From NCBI RefSeq assembly GCF_003399635.1, contig NZ_NBXB01000034.1:1-64000 (forward strand): a stretch of DNA of 64,000 bases. The letters run 5' to 3'. This stretch comes from Subtercola boreus (GTDB lineage: Bacteria > Actinomycetota > Actinomycetes > Actinomycetales > Microbacteriaceae). The translations under genes and the position numbers were made by a program. The notes beneath the pieces are model-generated. The model ran no database searches. It was not told the DNA's origin and worked only from the letters and a program-made list of their open reading frames with translations. Within the stretch, counting starts at the first letter, position 1; each line of letters begins with the position of its first letter. Shown in pieces: positions 8,049-16,103 of the stretch.

Positions 8049-9196
8049 TAGGAGCGCGGCAGCTGCAGGCTGTGCTGCGCGATGAAGTTCAGGATCATCT
8101 CGCGGCTGACCGGCGCTATGCGGAGGAGCCTGGCCATGCCCCAGTAGGGCATCAGCCCGTACTCGTGGGCGAGCCCGTTGCCACCGTGGGTCTGGATGGC
8201 CGCATCGATCGCGTTCAGTGCCGCCTCGGCCGCCGCGTACTTGGCCGTGTTCGACGCCTCACCGGCGGGGAGTCCGTTGTCGTGCAGCCAGGCCGCCTTG
8301 CGCGTCATCAGGGCGGCGAGCTCGGTCTCCATGCTCGCTCTGGCGAGCGGGTGAGAGATCCCCTGGTGGGTGCCGATGGGAACGCCCCAGACCTCCCGCT
8401 CGCGCGCATACCCGGCCGCCCGGCCGAGGGCGAACCGGGCGATCCCCACGAGCAGGGCGGCGCCCGTGATCCGTTCGGGGTTGAGACCGTGGAAGATCTG
8501 CAGGAAGCCGTTGCCCTGCTCGCCGACGAGGGCGTCTGCTGGAAGCCGCACGTCGCTGAAGAACACGGTGAACTGCTTCTCGGGCAGCGCGATGTCCATC
8601 TCGATGCGGGTGTACTCGAGCCCCGCGGCATCCGTCGGCACGACGAAGAGCGACATCAGCGGCTTGCCGGCAGCATCCCGGCCGGTGCGCGCAACGACGA
8701 GCACCGCGTCGGCCTCGTCGACGCCGGAGATGTAGTACTTCGAGCCGTTCAGCAGCCAGCCCTCGCCGCACTGCACGGCATTCGTCGAGATCTTGTGCGT
8801 GTTCGAGCCTGCATCAGGTTCGGTGACGGCGAACGACATCCTCGACGTTCCGTCGGCCAGGGCCGGCAGCCAGCGCTCCTTCTGCCCGTCGGTGCCGAAC
8901 GTCGAGATCACCTCGGCGCAGATGGCCGCCGAGACCAGCAGGAGCAGGAGCGGAACACCCTGGGCGGCAGACTCCTCGGTGACCAGCGCCAGCTCCAGCA
9001 TGCCGGCGCCGCCTCCCCCATACTGCTCGGGAATGTTGACTCCGATGAATCCTGCGTCACCCAGGGCGCTCCACACCTCAGCGCACGGCTTACGATCGCG
9101 CGCGTGCTCGCGGTAGTAGGAACCGCCGAACGGGGCGACGATCGCGGCGACACCGCGGGTCAGATCGGCGAGTTCTGCAGAGACGGAAAAGTCCAC
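8045..9196 (-). CDS. Acyl-CoA dehydrogenase
   Basis: This 383-aa flavoprotein of the acyl-CoA dehydrogenase family forms the alpha,beta double bond of an acyl-CoA, passing electrons to ETF. Recognisable are MSFAVTEPDAGSNT (FAD/substrate signature 1), the middle beta domain, and HGGNGLAHEYG near the C terminus. The latter places a Glu at the catalytic-base position of short/medium-chain enzymes; classical isovaleryl-CoA dehydrogenases place it elsewhere. The start is GTG 9196 with GGAG five bases before it. The upstream 16-bp site at 9210-9225 is shared with the carboxylase operon, so joint control by the TetR is likely. The exact substrate is unknown. Confidence 0.9.
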   Translation of the reverse strand: MDFSVSAELADLTRGVAAIVAPFGGSYYREHARDRKPCAEVWSALGDAGFIGVNIPEQYGGGGAGMLELALVTEESAAQGVPLLLLLVSAAICAEVISTFGTDGQKERWLPALADGTSRMSFAVTEPDAGSNTHKISTNAVQCGEGWLLNGSKYYISGVDEADAVLVVARTGRDAAGKPLMSLFVVPTDAAGLEYTRIEMDIALPEKQFTVFFSDVRLPADALVGEQGNGFLQIFHGLNPERITGAALLVGIARFALGRAAGYAREREVWGVPIGTHQGISHPLARASMETELAALMTRKAAWLHDNGLPAGEASNTAKYAAAEAALNAIDAAIQTHGGNGLAHEYGLMPYWGMARLLRIAPVSREMILNFIAQHSLQLPRSY

Positions 9197-9209
9197 ATCG
9201 ACTCCAAGT

Positions 9210-9225
9210 GTGATTTCAGATTCAC
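9210..9225. promoter_or_regulatory. Putative TetR operator upstream of the acyl-CoA dehydrogenase gene
   Basis: This is an exact second copy of GTGATTTCAGATTCAC, 14 bases before the GTG start of the dehydrogenase gene. A TAGAGT hexamer read on the minus strand (9229-9224) could be the -10, so a bound repressor would cover the promoter. Confidence 0.7.
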
Positions 9226-9272
9226 TCTAGTCGCTACCCGGACCACAAATCCAGAGCGTGATTGGTGATCCG

Positions 9273-9947
9273 TCAATCACCGGGCGGCACGGCCGGCAGG
9301 CGGCTCGCCGCGATCAGAGCTGCCGAGACGGCCAGGATCACGCCCGCGAGGATGGCCGCGTAGACGCCCACCGCCGAGTAGCTGCCCGCCCAGGCGGGGT
9401 CGAGGAAGATGTAGGGATACCAGCCCACGGCCGGCCCCCGCACCAGGGTGTAGACGCCGTAGACCAGCGGGAAGAGAAGAGACACCCACACCGTGTTCCA
9501 GTGCAGGCGTCGGCGACCCGGCGCGAAGACGAAGTCGAGGATCGCATACGAGGGCACCGCGAAGTGCAGCACCTTCTCCGAGGTCGGCACGAGAAAGACG
9601 TAGTCGGCGAGCCCGGCGTTGACGATCAGCGCCACAAAGGTGACACCCGAGACGACGAGGTAGGCGGTGATCAGAGCACGGAGCGCCGTCAGCCATTCCC
9701 GCTCCGGGCGTCGCAACCCGCGGGCGAGCATCAGCACCAGCAGCGCCACGAACGCGATGTTGCTCTCGATGGTGAAGTAGCTGAGCAGATTGGATGCCCG
9801 GCAGCCGCCGCTCGCGAAGACACAGTCGGCCCGTGAGACCAGCGCCACGGCGGTGGTGACAAGCGCCGCAATGCGCAGAACGACGAACAGGACCTTCACG
9901 AAACCCCCGGCACGATCGAGCGGGCTGAGCTTCAAGGCTACGTGCAT
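9273..9947 (-). CDS. Pr6Pr-like integral membrane protein
   Basis: About 224 residues with six probable membrane helices. It has the layout of the 'Pr6Pr family membrane protein' group: FTIESNIAF after the first helix pair, then FLVPTSEKVLHFAVP and HWNTVWVSLLFPLVYGVYTLVRG, ending in a final helix. The substrate and role of this family are not known to me. The start is uncertain. ATG 9947 is used here because the frame extends much further upstream without conserved features; GTG 9899, preceded by a G-rich stretch, is a good alternative. It is divergent from the lipoprotein gene at 10045. Confidence 0.8.
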   Translation of the reverse strand: MHVALKLSPLDRAGGFVKVLFVVLRIAALVTTAVALVSRADCVFASGGCRASNLLSYFTIESNIAFVALLVLMLARGLRRPEREWLTALRALITAYLVVSGVTFVALIVNAGLADYVFLVPTSEKVLHFAVPSYAILDFVFAPGRRRLHWNTVWVSLLFPLVYGVYTLVRGPAVGWYPYIFLDPAWAGSYSAVGVYAAILAGVILAVSAALIAASRLPAVPPGD

Positions 9948-10044
9948 CCGAGCGCCGAGGTTCACATCGTGGCAGAGTGACCGTACGCTGGGGGCCAGGC
10001 GCGGCCGCCGGATCGAGCGGCGGAAGAGAGGTGGGGAACGACTG

Positions 10045-10614
10045 ATGGTTCGCCTTTCCCGTGCGGTGCTCGTGGCCTGTGTCGTCGCGCTGGCGTTCGG
10101 GTTCGCGGGCTGTACGAGCGCCGTGCCGTCGCCGACGGGCATCCAGAGCCCCAGCGCCAGCCCGAGCCCGAGTGCAGACGCGAACCCGGAGTGGGGCTCC
10201 TACGGCACCAAGGAGGACGCGTGCGCGGCGGTCGCCGGGGATGTCCTGACCCTCGCCCTCGCACCGAAGAACCTGGCACTGGCGGATCCGGGCAGCGGGG
10301 TCGACGACATCGACGACACGATCCGGAGTGCAGCGGCCGCCGCTCCGCCGGCCATCGCACCGAACTACACGCAGCTGTCGGCGATCGTGCGCACCTTCGG
10401 CCAGGCTCTCGCGGAGTGGGACGCGGCAGTGAAAGCGGAGGCTCCCGGCAGTTCGGTGAGCGCCACCGCGACGCCCGGGTCCTCCGGCCCAGCCCCGGCA
10501 CCCACGCCTTCTCAGACTCCCGCGGGAGTTCCCGAACGCCCCGAGTTCGTCGCCACCGCCTTCAACGCTCAGCTCGATCACATCAAGGCCTGGCTGTCGG
10601 ACACCTGCAGCTGA
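10045..10614 (+). CDS. Putative lipoprotein, Pro/Ser/Ala-rich
   Basis: A 189-aa exported lipoprotein of unknown function. The signal peptide runs from MVRLSRAVLVACVVALAFGF into AGC, giving a lipid-anchored Cys at about residue 23, followed by a Ser/Pro-rich linker. The mature part has a conserved-looking core, WGSYGTKEDACAAVAGDVLTL, a Pro/Ala/Thr-rich spacer at about 143-163, and a final helix ending DTCS. Two Cys in the mature part could form a disulfide outside the cell. ATG 10045 follows GTGGGG. No family is recognised. Confidence 0.8.
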   Translation: MVRLSRAVLVACVVALAFGFAGCTSAVPSPTGIQSPSASPSPSADANPEWGSYGTKEDACAAVAGDVLTLALAPKNLALADPGSGVDDIDDTIRSAAAAAPPAIAPNYTQLSAIVRTFGQALAEWDAAVKAEAPGSSVSATATPGSSGPAPAPTPSQTPAGVPERPEFVATAFNAQLDHIKAWLSDTCS

Positions 10615-10785
10615 GGTCTCCGGCCGGCTCCCCCGTTCTGCCGCGACGTTCCCAGCTGTTCACTGCGCACCCACAGCGCGCAGGCAGCTGACACAGGGCA
10701 TTCGTGCAGACGGGGAGCGCACAGTCGTTGTGAGAGCTCATCCGAGTCTCACCCTGATGCGAGAATGCACAACCGAGGAGACGCC

Positions 10786-10923
10786 GTGCCTGACCTGATC
10801 AGCGACACCATCCAGAGCGCAGCTGTCGTCGCCGCCGCGTGGGTGGCACTGTCGGTGCCCGTTGCCCTGCTGCTGGGGCGCATCCTGCACGCCCGCAACG
10901 TTCGCGAGACCACCTCGAGCTGA
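10786..10923 (+). CDS. Small single-pass membrane protein, 45 aa
   Basis: GTG 10786 is preceded by a strong GAGGAG at 10775-10780 with five-base spacing. The product starts MPDLISDTIQSAAVVAAAW, continues with a hydrophobic segment up to LLLGRIL, and ends in a short charged tail, HARNVRETTSS. That is one transmembrane helix with a positive flank on the C-terminal side. It lies alone between a lipoprotein gene and a small hypothetical gene. The evidence is the Shine-Dalgarno plus a coherent membrane peptide. No family is recognised. Confidence 0.6.
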   Translation: MPDLISDTIQSAAVVAAAWVALSVPVALLLGRILHARNVRETTSS

Positions 10924-11086
10924 GCGTCCACGCCTCGCCACTGCGCCTTCTTCCGCAGCAGCGTGACGGATGTGGGAGAACGTGCAGACGCGAGCCCTTC
11001 TCCGGGATGGTTCACGCGCCCTACGCTGGGTACCGACCTCAGCGACGCCGCTCGGGGCTCCGCGACACGGAAAGAGCAGGGAAGCT

Positions 11087-11332
11087 ATGACCGACAAAAG
11101 CACGTACCAGGCAGAACTCATCGGGCCGGGGGTCATCGGCAACAACGAGGTCGTCGAACTCTCGTATGTCGAGGGCGCCTACCAGGACCTCGTCGAACTG
11201 ACCTTCGAGGTCGCGGGAGCGACGTCGGTGCGAACGTGGGCACTCGGTGAGGTCGGGCCCGACACGCTCGAACCGATCCCGTACACGTTCCTCAGCGAGG
11301 TAGACCAGACGCCGCCCAACGTCGAGAACTAG
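11087..11332 (+). CDS. Conserved-looking small acidic protein, 81 aa, function unknown
   Basis: The ATG at 11087 is preceded by GAGCAGGGAAG. The product is 81 residues, acidic, with no membrane segment. It has alternating hydrophobic strands (AELIGPGVIG, VVELSYVEG, LVELTFEVAG, VRTWALGEVG), which suggests a small beta-sheet fold. It is followed by the convergent aldose epimerase gene. I do not recognise the family. The frame is open well upstream, but this start has the best ribosome site. Confidence 0.6.
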   Translation: MTDKSTYQAELIGPGVIGNNEVVELSYVEGAYQDLVELTFEVAGATSVRTWALGEVGPDTLEPIPYTFLSEVDQTPPNVEN

Positions 11333-11369
11333 AGTCAGCCCTGCCGGGCATCCGGCGCGCGGTCTCCCG

Positions 11370-12314
11370 TCAGGAGGCGCGGTGCCGGATGCCCCACTGC
11401 AGTCGCCACGTCTCGCCGGGCTGGAGCCAGCGGAGGCCCTCCCCCGTGTTGAACGCGTTGGCCGGCGCGGTCATCGGCTCGATGGCCACGGCCTGACCGA
11501 GGCCTGCGGCACGAGGGAAGTTCCGGGGAGTGTAGAACTGCACGTAACGGAAGTTCTCATCACCCCACACCTCGGTGGCCGAGCCGTCGGGCGCGGTCAC
11601 AGAGTGCACGGCACGGCCGTCATGGATGCCCACACCGCCGAATCCGCTGTCGATGTCGAGCTCCCCGACCGGTCTGCCCGCGCGGAGGTCGAAGCCTGTG
11701 CCGTCGACCTGCACCTCACGCGTCGGGATGGCCACGGCATCCACCTCGAACCGTGTCGACGCGTCGACCCTCGCCACCAGCTGCTCGACGGCTACCGTAC
11801 CGACGCGGAAGTACGGGTGGGCGCCGACGGCCACGGGTGCAGCGGCTGAGGACTCGTTCGTGAGCTCGTGGATGACCGTGAGCCCGTTCTCGTCGAGCAC
11901 GTACTGCACGCTCGTGTCGACACGGAACGGGTAGCCGTGCTGCGGGAAGACCGTCGCCTCGAGCGTCACGGAACTCGTCGTGCGCTCCCTCAGCCGGTAC
12001 GCAGTGTTCCGCAGCAGCCCGTGTGTGGCGTTGCCCGTGGCGGGCTCTGTGCGGTCGATCTGCTGCGGCTTGCCGTCGAGCTGCCACCGGGCATCCGCGA
12101 TGCGATTGGGCCACGGCACGAGGATCAGCCCGGCGCCCATCGGCGGCAGCTCGTTCTCGGAGTGCGGTTCGACGCTCTCCACCCCGTCGAGGAACAGCTC
12201 GCGAAGAGCCGCCGCGAGTTCAGTGACAATGGCCGAGGATCGGATCGCGCCCGCACCCTCGTCGCCCGGCCGCTCGAAGCTGATCGCGAACTGTTCTCCC
12301 GTCAGGGCCTTCAT
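11370..12314 (-). CDS. Aldose 1-epimerase family protein
   Basis: A 314-aa galactose-mutarotase-like enzyme that interconverts alpha and beta anomers of free aldoses in the cytoplasm. Family landmarks are GAGLILVPWPNRI (about 80), THGLLRNTAY with a conserved His (about 118), VAVGAHPYF with the catalytic His (about 183), and EPMTAPANAFNTGEGL with the catalytic Glu near the C terminus. The ATG at 12314 lies just after the glyA stop on the same strand (10 bases), so the two may be cotranscribed. Sugar specificity cannot be read from the sequence. Confidence 0.9.
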   Translation of the reverse strand: MKALTGEQFAISFERPGDEGAGAIRSSAIVTELAAALRELFLDGVESVEPHSENELPPMGAGLILVPWPNRIADARWQLDGKPQQIDRTEPATGNATHGLLRNTAYRLRERTTSSVTLEATVFPQHGYPFRVDTSVQYVLDENGLTVIHELTNESSAAAPVAVGAHPYFRVGTVAVEQLVARVDASTRFEVDAVAIPTREVQVDGTGFDLRAGRPVGELDIDSGFGGVGIHDGRAVHSVTAPDGSATEVWGDENFRYVQFYTPRNFPRAAGLGQAVAIEPMTAPANAFNTGEGLRWLQPGETWRLQWGIRHRAS

Positions 12315-12324
12315 GTCTGGTGCG

Positions 12325-13608
12325 CTACCAGTTCTCGAGGCCGTCGTAGAGCGGGAAGCCGTCGGTGAGCTTCAGCACCCGGGCGCGGAGAGCCCCGACA
12401 TCCGGAGCCGGCTTCAACGCGCTGGCGATGATGTCTGCCACCTCGGTGAACTCCTCGTCGCCGAAGCCGCGGGTCGCGAGCGCGGGAGTTCCGATGCGGA
12501 GGCCCGAGGTCACCATCGGGGGGCGCGGGTCGAACGGGATCGAGTTGCGGTTCACGGTGATACCGACCTCATGCAGCAGGTCTTCGGCCTGCTTGCCGTC
12601 GATCGCCGCATTCCGGAGGTCGACGAGAACGAGGTGCACGTCGGTGCCGCCGGTGAGAACGCTGATGCCCTCGGCCACGGTGTCGGCGCCCATCAGACGG
12701 TCGGCGACGATCTTCGCGCCCGAGATGGTGCGCTCCTGGCGGTCCCGGAATTCGGGCTCGGCCGCAAGCTTGAACGCCGTGGCCTTCGCGGCGATGACGT
12801 GCATGAGCGGGCCGCCCTGCTGGCCGGGGAAGACGGCGGAGTCGACCTTCTTGGCGTACTCCGCCGTGCTGAGCACCACACCGCTGCGGGGGCCGGCGAG
12901 GGTCTTGTGCACCGTCGACGTCACAACGTCGGCGTAGGGAACCGGTGACGGGTGCAGGCCCGCCGCCACGAGGCCGGCGAAGTGCGCCATGTCGACCCAG
13001 AGCTTCGCGCCGACCTCGTCGGCGATCGAACGGAAGGCCGCGAAGTCGAGCTGGCGGGGGTAGGCCGACCAGCCGGCGATCAGAACGGTCGGACGCTCGG
13101 CGAGGGCCTTCTCGCGCACGATGTCCATGTCGACGAGGTAGGTCTGAGGATCGACGCCGTAGCTGGTGGGGTGGTAGCTCTTGCCCGAGAAGTTCAGCTT
13201 CATGCCGTGGGTGAGGTGCCCACCGTGGCTGAGTTCCATACCGAGGATGGTGTCGCCGATCGTGGCGAGAGCCATCAGAGCGGCGGCATTGGCCTGGGCG
13301 CCAGCGTGCGGCTGCACGTTCGCGTGCTCGGCGCCGAAGAGCGCCTTCGCTCGGTCGCGGGCGAGATTCTCGGCCACGTCGACGAACTCGCAGCCGCCGT
13401 AGTAACGACGGCCCGGGTAACCCTCGGCATACTTGTTGGTCAGAACGGACCCCTGCGCCTCGAGCACCGCACGGGAGACGAAGTTCTCACTGGCAATCAT
13501 CTCGAGCGTGCCGCGCTGGCGGCCGAGTTCGTTCCGCAGCACGTCGGCGATCTCGGGATCGACGCTCGCGAGGGCATTGTTGAAGGTCGAGGGCAGTTGG
13601 CTGGGCAT
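12325..13608 (-). CDS. glyA: Serine hydroxymethyltransferase
   Basis: A 427-aa PLP enzyme that converts serine and tetrahydrofolate to glycine and methylene-tetrahydrofolate, the main one-carbon source for purines and thymidylate. It contains [19 protein letters not shown] near the N terminus, [10 protein letters not shown], and the PLP lysine motif [17 protein letters not shown] 13608 follows AGGAGAG with normal spacing; the longer upstream frame runs through the riboswitch and is not used. Control is probably by the ZTP riboswitch in its leader, so expression would rise when purine precursors signal folate shortage. Confidence 0.97.
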   Translation of the reverse strand: MPSQLPSTFNNALASVDPEIADVLRNELGRQRGTLEMIASENFVSRAVLEAQGSVLTNKYAEGYPGRRYYGGCEFVDVAENLARDRAKALFGAEHANVQPHAGAQANAAALMALATIGDTILGMELSHGGHLTHGMKLNFSGKSYHPTSYGVDPQTYLVDMDIVREKALAERPTVLIAGWSAYPRQLDFAAFRSIADEVGAKLWVDMAHFAGLVAAGLHPSPVPYADVVTSTVHKTLAGPRSGVVLSTAEYAKKVDSAVFPGQQGGPLMHVIAAKATAFKLAAEPEFRDRQERTISGAKIVADRLMGADTVAEGISVLTGGTDVHLVLVDLRNAAIDGKQAEDLLHEVGITVNRNSIPFDPRPPMVTSGLRIGTPALATRGFGDEEFTEVADIIASALKPAPDVGALRARVLKLTDGFPLYDGLENW

Positions 13609-13654
13609 CGGGGCTCTCCTTGTATCGACAGGACGGAATAGTGGTCGTGCGGTT

Positions 13655-13740
13655 CCGTAACGACCCAGGCGAGCGGCCGAATCCGTGTCAGTCGCTTCCC
13701 GATGGTGACCATCTGAACGCCAGTTGTGACGAGCCCAGCA
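13655..13740 (-). promoter_or_regulatory. ZTP (pfl) riboswitch in the glyA leader
   Basis: The minus-strand leader of glyA shows the conserved ZTP aptamer pieces in order: GGGCTCGTCACAACTGGCG, a small ATGG/CCAT hairpin, GGGAAGCGAC, a variable linker, then GGCCGCTCGCCTGGGTCG. The ACTGGCG, GGGAAGCGA and CCG-N-TCGCCTGGG elements match the known pfl motif, which senses ZTP/ZMP and commonly precedes glyA and purine genes. A possible -10, TATGCT (13742-13737), sits directly upstream. Boundaries are approximate. Confidence 0.85.
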
Positions 13741-13823
13741 TAGCAGCATTGCTTTTCTCCTACGTGATGAGTATTGTTCAGAGACTGCGGTTTAGTGAAT
13801 CATGCTCAGGAAGAGTGGCGGCA

Positions 13824-16088
13824 ATGAGTGAGCCGATCGGTGCGCACGCCGTGCCCGACGACGAGACGGGTCCGAGTGATCTCGACCTCGTCGAGCGCAC
13901 CCGGGCAGGTGATTCGCGTGCATTCGCCGAGCTCTGGAACCGGCACTCCCGCGCGGGTCGCACCGTGGCACGCAGCTTCACAGCCGACGCCGATGACATC
14001 GTCTCCGAGAGCTTCGCGAAGGTTCTGCAGGCCATCCGGAACGGCGGTGGGCCGACGAGTGCGTTCCGGCCCTACCTCTTCAGCACCATCCGCAACGTGG
14101 CGATGCAGCTGAAACGGGGCGCCCCGATCGACACGAGCGACGAACTCGACACCCTCGCAGATCCGACCAGCGAGGAGGCCGAGACCCTGCTCGCGCTCGA
14201 CAAGAGCCTCACCGCGCAGGCGTTTCGCAGTCTGCCCACCCGCTGGCAGGAGGCGCTCTGGTACAGCGAAGTCGAGCAGCTCGCCTCACACGAGATCGCA
14301 CCCCTGCTCGGTATGACCTCGAATGCCGTGTCGGCGCTCACCTTCCGTGCGCGGGAGGGCCTCCGGCAGGCTTGGATCCAGGCCCATCTGGTGCGCGCTG
14401 CCGACACCGAGTGCGCCGCAGTGATCGAGAAGCTCGGCTCCTACACCCGCGGCAGCCTCGGAGCCCGCGAGGCGCGGAAGGTACAGCAGCACCTCGCTGC
14501 CTGCACGTCGTGCAGCATCGTGGGCGAAGAGGCACGCGATGTCGGATCCCGGCTCGCGCTGGTGCTCCTGCCCCTGGTGGCCGGCATCGCCGGGGCGGCC
14601 GCCTACACGGTGTCGATGCAGGGCGGCGGAGCAGCAGCTGTCGCGAACGCGTCGGCGACACTGGGGCACGCTGCTGCGACGGGTGCCGGTATCGGCGCAC
14701 CGGCCGTGACCCCTGTGGCCCCTGCCGTGTCGCTGGCGCCGAGTGTGCCCACCCCGGTGCCGACCCACATCGTTGCCGCGACAGCCCGCGTGACGCAGCT
14801 GCCGCGACCGGCGGCCGTGACGGGGCGCGGTGTCGCATCGGCCGTGAACGGTGCGCGGCGCGCTCTGGTCACCGCGTTTCCCAAAGCGAGCAACGCCGCC
14901 TGGTTCGCGCTCGCCACCGCGGCCGCCGTCGGCGCGGCCTTCCTCGTTTCCCCGCTGCTCAGCAGTTCGCCGCACGCCGTCGAGGCGGCCCCCAGCACAA
15001 CCACCTCAGCAGCAGGCGGCGCGGAACGCGGCCTCGCTCCGATGTCCCGCCAGGACGAACCGGCCGGCGCACCCTCCGTCACCACCGCAGGCGCGGGCAC
15101 AGCGGGGTCGGGCACAGCGGGGTCCGGCACTGGCGGCACGTCTTCCTCGGCCGGAGCGTCGAGCGTCACTGCAGCCGCGAATCCGAGCGCCGGTTCCGGC
15201 TCCTCCGCAGCCGCAAACTTCGGCACGCGGGAGGTATCACCGGCCCTCACCCGTCTTGCTGAGCCGACAGCGCCCGCAGCCGGCTCAGCCGGGACGACGC
15301 CGGCACAGGCACCGACCCCGGCACAGACGCCACCGACTGGCTCCCCCGCTGTTCCTCCCACGGACCCGGCCCCCACGCCGCAGCCGACATCCGATCCGCC
15401 GCCCACTCCCACACCGACTCCGACCGCTCCGCCACCGGCCCCGACCGGGCCCGCAGCCCCCACCTTCGATCTCACGGCAGACCCCGACGGCCTGCTCTTC
15501 CCGCTTGTGTCGGGCCGGGCGGAACCCGGCGCGACAGTCGAAGTGTTCGACCTGGGCGACACAACCCCGATGAGAGCACTTTCCGGCGCGATGGACGACT
15601 TCCTGGCCTTCTCCGAAGGCGCGCCGAACGAGTCCGTGTCGACGGGTGCGCTTGTGGCCCGGGTTGCCGCCGATCCGCAGGATGGCACCTTCACGCTCTC
15701 CGACTACCCCCGTCTCGGGTTCGGCGCGCACCGCCTCGCGCTCCGGCAGGTCACGACAACGGGCCTCCGCTCGCCACTGAGTGGGGGCGCCCCTGTCACG
15801 CTGGCCCCGATCACCCTCGTCACTCCGCAGCCCGGGGGCACCCTGGGCAACCCGGTCTATACGGTTGAGGCCCGGGGCGTTCCGGGGGCCTTCTTCGAGC
15901 AACTCCTCGACGGCAGGAGCGATCCGCGCACTTTCGCGATGAACCCCGACGGAAACTTCCGGCAGGAATTCCCGATCTACGGCGGAAGGGCTCCGGGAAG
16001 CCAGGCCACGATCTCGATCCGCTATTCCGACCCCGACAACGGTCGCCACGGTCCCGAGGCCCGGGCGGAGGTCATCCTCGGCGGCTGA
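13824..16088 (+). CDS. ECF sigma factor fused to zinc-finger anti-sigma-like, transmembrane and Ig-like domains
   Basis: A 754-aa multidomain protein. Sigma region 2 is at about residues 28-98 and region 4 at about 130-190 (HEIAPLLGMTSNAVSALTFRAREGL). A putative zinc-finger anti-sigma motif H-x3-C-x2-C is at about 223-230. Hydrophobic helices lie at about 244-262 and 358-379. After a long Pro/Ala/Ser/Thr linker to about 600, the C-terminal region has beta-rich Ig-like repeats such as SGRAEPGATVEVFDL and GAHRLALRQVT. ATG 13824 follows AGGAAG; GTG 13815 is too close to it. One chain thus appears to join transcription initiator, inhibitor-like segment and surface sensor. It is divergent from glyA. 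Confidence 0.85.
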   Translation: MSEPIGAHAVPDDETGPSDLDLVERTRAGDSRAFAELWNRHSRAGRTVARSFTADADDIVSESFAKVLQAIRNGGGPTSAFRPYLFSTIRNVAMQLKRGAPIDTSDELDTLADPTSEEAETLLALDKSLTAQAFRSLPTRWQEALWYSEVEQLASHEIAPLLGMTSNAVSALTFRAREGLRQAWIQAHLVRAADTECAAVIEKLGSYTRGSLGAREARKVQQHLAACTSCSIVGEEARDVGSRLALVLLPLVAGIAGAAAYTVSMQGGGAAAVANASATLGHAAATGAGIGAPAVTPVAPAVSLAPSVPTPVPTHIVAATARVTQLPRPAAVTGRGVASAVNGARRALVTAFPKASNAAWFALATAAAVGAAFLVSPLLSSSPHAVEAAPSTTTSAAGGAERGLAPMSRQDEPAGAPSVTTAGAGTAGSGTAGSGTGGTSSSAGASSVTAAANPSAGSGSSAAANFGTREVSPALTRLAEPTAPAAGSAGTTPAQAPTPAQTPPTGSPAVPPTDPAPTPQPTSDPPPTPTPTPTAPPPAPTGPAAPTFDLTADPDGLLFPLVSGRAEPGATVEVFDLGDTTPMRALSGAMDDFLAFSEGAPNESVSTGALVARVAADPQDGTFTLSDYPRLGFGAHRLALRQVTTTGLRSPLSGGAPVTLAPITLVTPQPGGTLGNPVYTVEARGVPGAFFEQLLDGRSDPRTFAMNPDGNFRQEFPIYGGRAPGSQATISIRYSDPDNGRHGPEARAEVILGG

Positions 16089-16103
16089 GCCGCAGGGCTC
16101 GGC

